Below are positions 62,508 through 64,000 of a DNA stretch of 64,000 nt, piece by piece. Origin of the DNA: CAWHNT01 sp963830775 (GTDB lineage Bacteria > Pseudomonadota > Alphaproteobacteria > Geminicoccales > Geminicoccaceae); contig CAWHNT010000047.1 in the NCBI GenBank assembly GCA_963830775.1, positions 496,001 to 560,000 on the forward strand, given 5' to 3'. The notes beneath the pieces are model-generated. The model was not told the DNA's origin. It made no database searches and worked only from the letters and a program-made list of their open reading frames with translations. The position numbers and the translations under genes are program-made. Within the stretch, counting starts at the first letter, position 1; every line of letters starts with the position of its first letter.

Positions 62508-62549
62508 CACGACGAAATGCGGAAGGCTCCTCTGCCTCGTCGTTCGCGC

Positions 62550-63512
62550 TCACGCCCTGCCGAAGTCGAAGTCCAAGGCTGTCAGTCCGCCCTGGTACGC
62601 CTCGAGCTGGATCTCGAAGGTGGTTTTGCCGTCCGAGCCGCGGACGATGGTGTCGTTGCCGGACTCGTAGAAGCCGACCTGGCCGGCTCCTACCGTCTTT
62701 GTCTCGCCGACGAAGGCATAGTCCTGCTCGCCGCTCTTGCCCCGGTTGGCGTCACCTTCCGGCAGCAGCCGGTCGGAGTCGCCGTCGAAGCCGAAGACGA
62801 GATCGCGGGTCTTGCCGGCCGGGCTGTTGGCGGGTGTGAAGTGCAGAAGGTCCTGAGCGGCTCCGGCACGGAGCTTGTCGGTGCCGGCCCCACCCCAGAG
62901 ATCGATGATCATCTCCGGGCTGATCTCCTCACCTTGTGTGGCGGCATAGCGGATCGTGTCGTTGCCGTCGCCGCCGTACGCCGCCTTGCCGGCATAGCCG
63001 TCGGTCGTGAACTCGATCAGGTCGTTGCCCTTGCCGCCGTCGAGCGTGCCCTCACCCATGCGCACACGGATCGTATCGTTGCCCTCCCCGCCACTGGCGT
63101 CGTAGCTCTCCAGAGCGCCGCCGGTGATCGTGTCGTTGCCCGTACCACCGTCGACGCTGGCCGCTCCCTCCGTGATGGCCTCAAGGCGGTCGTCGCCCGT
63201 GCCGCCGACGAGGCCGACATGGTAGTCGGCTCTTGCCTTGAGGGTATCGTTATCGGCTCCGCCATCAACGAGCAGGTCGTACTCGGCCACGAGCGACACT
63301 TGGTCGTTGCCGTTTCCAGCCAAGATCCTGGCCCACTCGAGCATCCAGTCGCTGCTGGCGAGCTGGTCGTTGCCGCCCGAAAGGTTGAGATCGGCCGCAT
63401 AATAGAGGCGGTCCGGATTGCTGAAGATCACCCGCTCGTCGGCATTCGTGCCGACAAAGCTGAGCTTGTCGCCCTCTCCAGAAGGAGAGAGCGTAACCGT
63501 GTTGATGCTCAT
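62550..63512 (-). CDS. RTX-type calcium-binding repeat protein (320 aa)
   Basis: Roughly eight glycine- and aspartate-rich nonapeptide units occur between residues 45 and 190 (GGNDQLAS, GNGNDQVS, GGTGDDRLE, GGTGNDTIT, GGEGNDTIR, GGKGNDLIE, GGDGNDTIR). They form a calcium beta-roll. The C-terminal part (FGFDGDSDRLLP, YESGNDTIVRGSDG) resembles the final domain and secretion signal of type I secreted proteins. There is no N-terminal signal peptide, as expected. No lytic domain is seen, and no type I secretion genes are in the window. It may be a small extracellular or surface-layer-like protein. Confidence 0.85.
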   Translation of the reverse strand: MSINTVTLSPSGEGDKLSFVGTNADERVIFSNPDRLYYAADLNLSGGNDQLASSDWMLEWARILAGNGNDQVSLVAEYDLLVDGGADNDTLKARADYHVGLVGGTGDDRLEAITEGAASVDGGTGNDTITGGALESYDASGGEGNDTIRVRMGEGTLDGGKGNDLIEFTTDGYAGKAAYGGDGNDTIRYAATQGEEISPEMIIDLWGGAGTDKLRAGAAQDLLHFTPANSPAGKTRDLVFGFDGDSDRLLPEGDANRGKSGEQDYAFVGETKTVGAGQVGFYESGNDTIVRGSDGKTTFEIQLEAYQGGLTALDFDFGRA

Positions 63513-63748
63513 AGATGTACTTGCCTTGGATTGGTAGTCTGTCTTGGCGCAGGCGGGCCAGTGTTCCCGTGGCCCCGCTTGCGCGCCGCAACTAAGCCCG
63601 CACTGCCTCGCACGTCCATCTGCAGGTCTGCAGTGACTATTTGCACCGCCGCAAAGCCAGGCTCGGCTTGGCGGCGGTCAGAAGGGCATGGCTGATGGAG
63701 AGAGAAACGGTGGCTTCGCCCTGCGCCTGCCGCGACCGGGCACCCTGC
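63513..63748. other. intergenic region upstream of the RTX gene
   Basis: These 236 nt hold the probable promoter of the RTX gene (minus strand). No clear -35/-10 pair or small gene can be supported. Confidence 0.4.
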
Positions 63749-64000
63749 TCACTCCGGCACGATGGGCCCCAGGAGCTGGCGCAGGTGCTGGCGGCCATGC
63801 TGGGAAACGCGATAGCGACCGCGGGTGACCATGAAGACCCGCTTGGAGAGCACGGACTGCTTCACGCACTGGGAGGGGTTGCCGAGCTTGATGCCCTGCT
63901 CGGTCAGGCGCTTGTTGGCGTCGGCGGTGGCGAAGCTGTCGTCGGCGGCGTGCTGCTGGACGTAGTAGCCGGCGGCCAGCATGCGATCCACGTCCGTGGC
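63749..64000 (-). CDS. unidentified protein, C-terminal part (partial)
   Basis: The open frame runs from the window edge (ATDVDRMLAAGYYVQQHAAD) to a TGA at 63749-63751, giving at least 83 residues. The visible part is basic and includes FATADANKRLTEQGIKLGNP and RGRYRVSQHGRQHLRQLLG, which could be a small winged-helix-like end. I do not recognise the family. The start lies outside the window. Confidence 0.55.
   Translation of the reverse strand, partial: ATDVDRMLAAGYYVQQHAADDSFATADANKRLTEQGIKLGNPSQCVKQSVLSKRVFMVTRGRYRVSQHGRQHLRQLLGPIVPE

Larger units (their letters stand above)
62319..62549. other. intergenic region with two strong hairpins
   Basis: This gap lies between the end of the RTX gene and the start of the ACT-like gene, both on the minus strand. 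Apart from the two inverted repeats listed separately I see no gene or clear promoter. Confidence 0.5.

Noticed and set aside
62800..63480. Regular repeats that might be a CRISPR or other DNA array
   Set aside because: The periodicity is that of coding RTX nonapeptides; spacing and variation follow codons, and there are no identical direct repeats with unique spacers.

Overview
The window looks like chromosome of a high-GC alphaproteobacterium. The evidence is gene order: infA-maf-rng-yacG and pyrF-trpF-trpB-trpA-accD-folC are arrangements widely seen in Alphaproteobacteria. GTG starts and 4-nt GTGA/ATGA overlaps are frequent, and there are many ABC importers for organic nitrogen compounds. 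A Rhodospirillales/Geminicoccales-like soil or water heterotroph is my guess; no rRNA or tRNA is present to test it.

Layout. 1-1.25 kb: end of ilvN and ilvC (branched-chain amino acid synthesis). 1.3-15.2 kb: a quaternary-amine and amino-acid block with an APC permease, choline-sulfatase, a CocE-type hydrolase, a complete Liv-type ABC importer, a divergent SHMT-like enzyme, an Lrp remnant, L-carnitine dehydrogenase, a beta-keto acid cleavage enzyme and a TenA protein. 15.5-21.1 kb: housekeeping operon pyrF-trpFBA-accD-folC. 21.2-33.2 kb: purine salvage and catabolism (guanine deaminase, a LysR regulator, a BMP-type nucleoside/purine ABC importer, xdhA-xdhB-xdhC). 33.4-41.6 kb: an envelope-glucan locus (PAS-adenylate cyclase, OpgD, and a giant membrane GH94 protein related to the C-terminal part of cyclic glucan synthase). 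42.1-47.7 kb: a sugar or polyol catabolic cluster (SDR, two Gfo/Idh/MocA oxidoreductases, TetR, DUF993 aldolase, sugar isomerase) with a recognisable TetR-type operator. 48-49.4 kb: decayed IS3 and IS30 copies. 49.4-50.8 kb: ACT-domain regulator, GNAT and a small secreted protein. 51-58.6 kb: dipeptide ABC importer dppABCDF, interrupted between D and F by an IS110 remnant and followed by an mrr-type endonuclease gene. 59-61.4 kb: infA-maf-rng-yacG. 61.4-64 kb: a secreted protein, an ACT-like small protein, an RTX protein and the end of an unidentified gene.

Nine single-base frameshifts break otherwise well-conserved genes, including trpB and folC. Seven fit a one-base gain and two fit a one-base loss, often in short G or C runs. 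I therefore think most are sequence or assembly errors rather than true pseudogenes, and I annotate those genes across the break.

The two loci most worth attention as possibly undescribed systems are the OpgD/GH94/cyclase operon and the TetR-controlled DUF993 sugar cluster. I found no CRISPR array, prophage, rRNA or tRNA.
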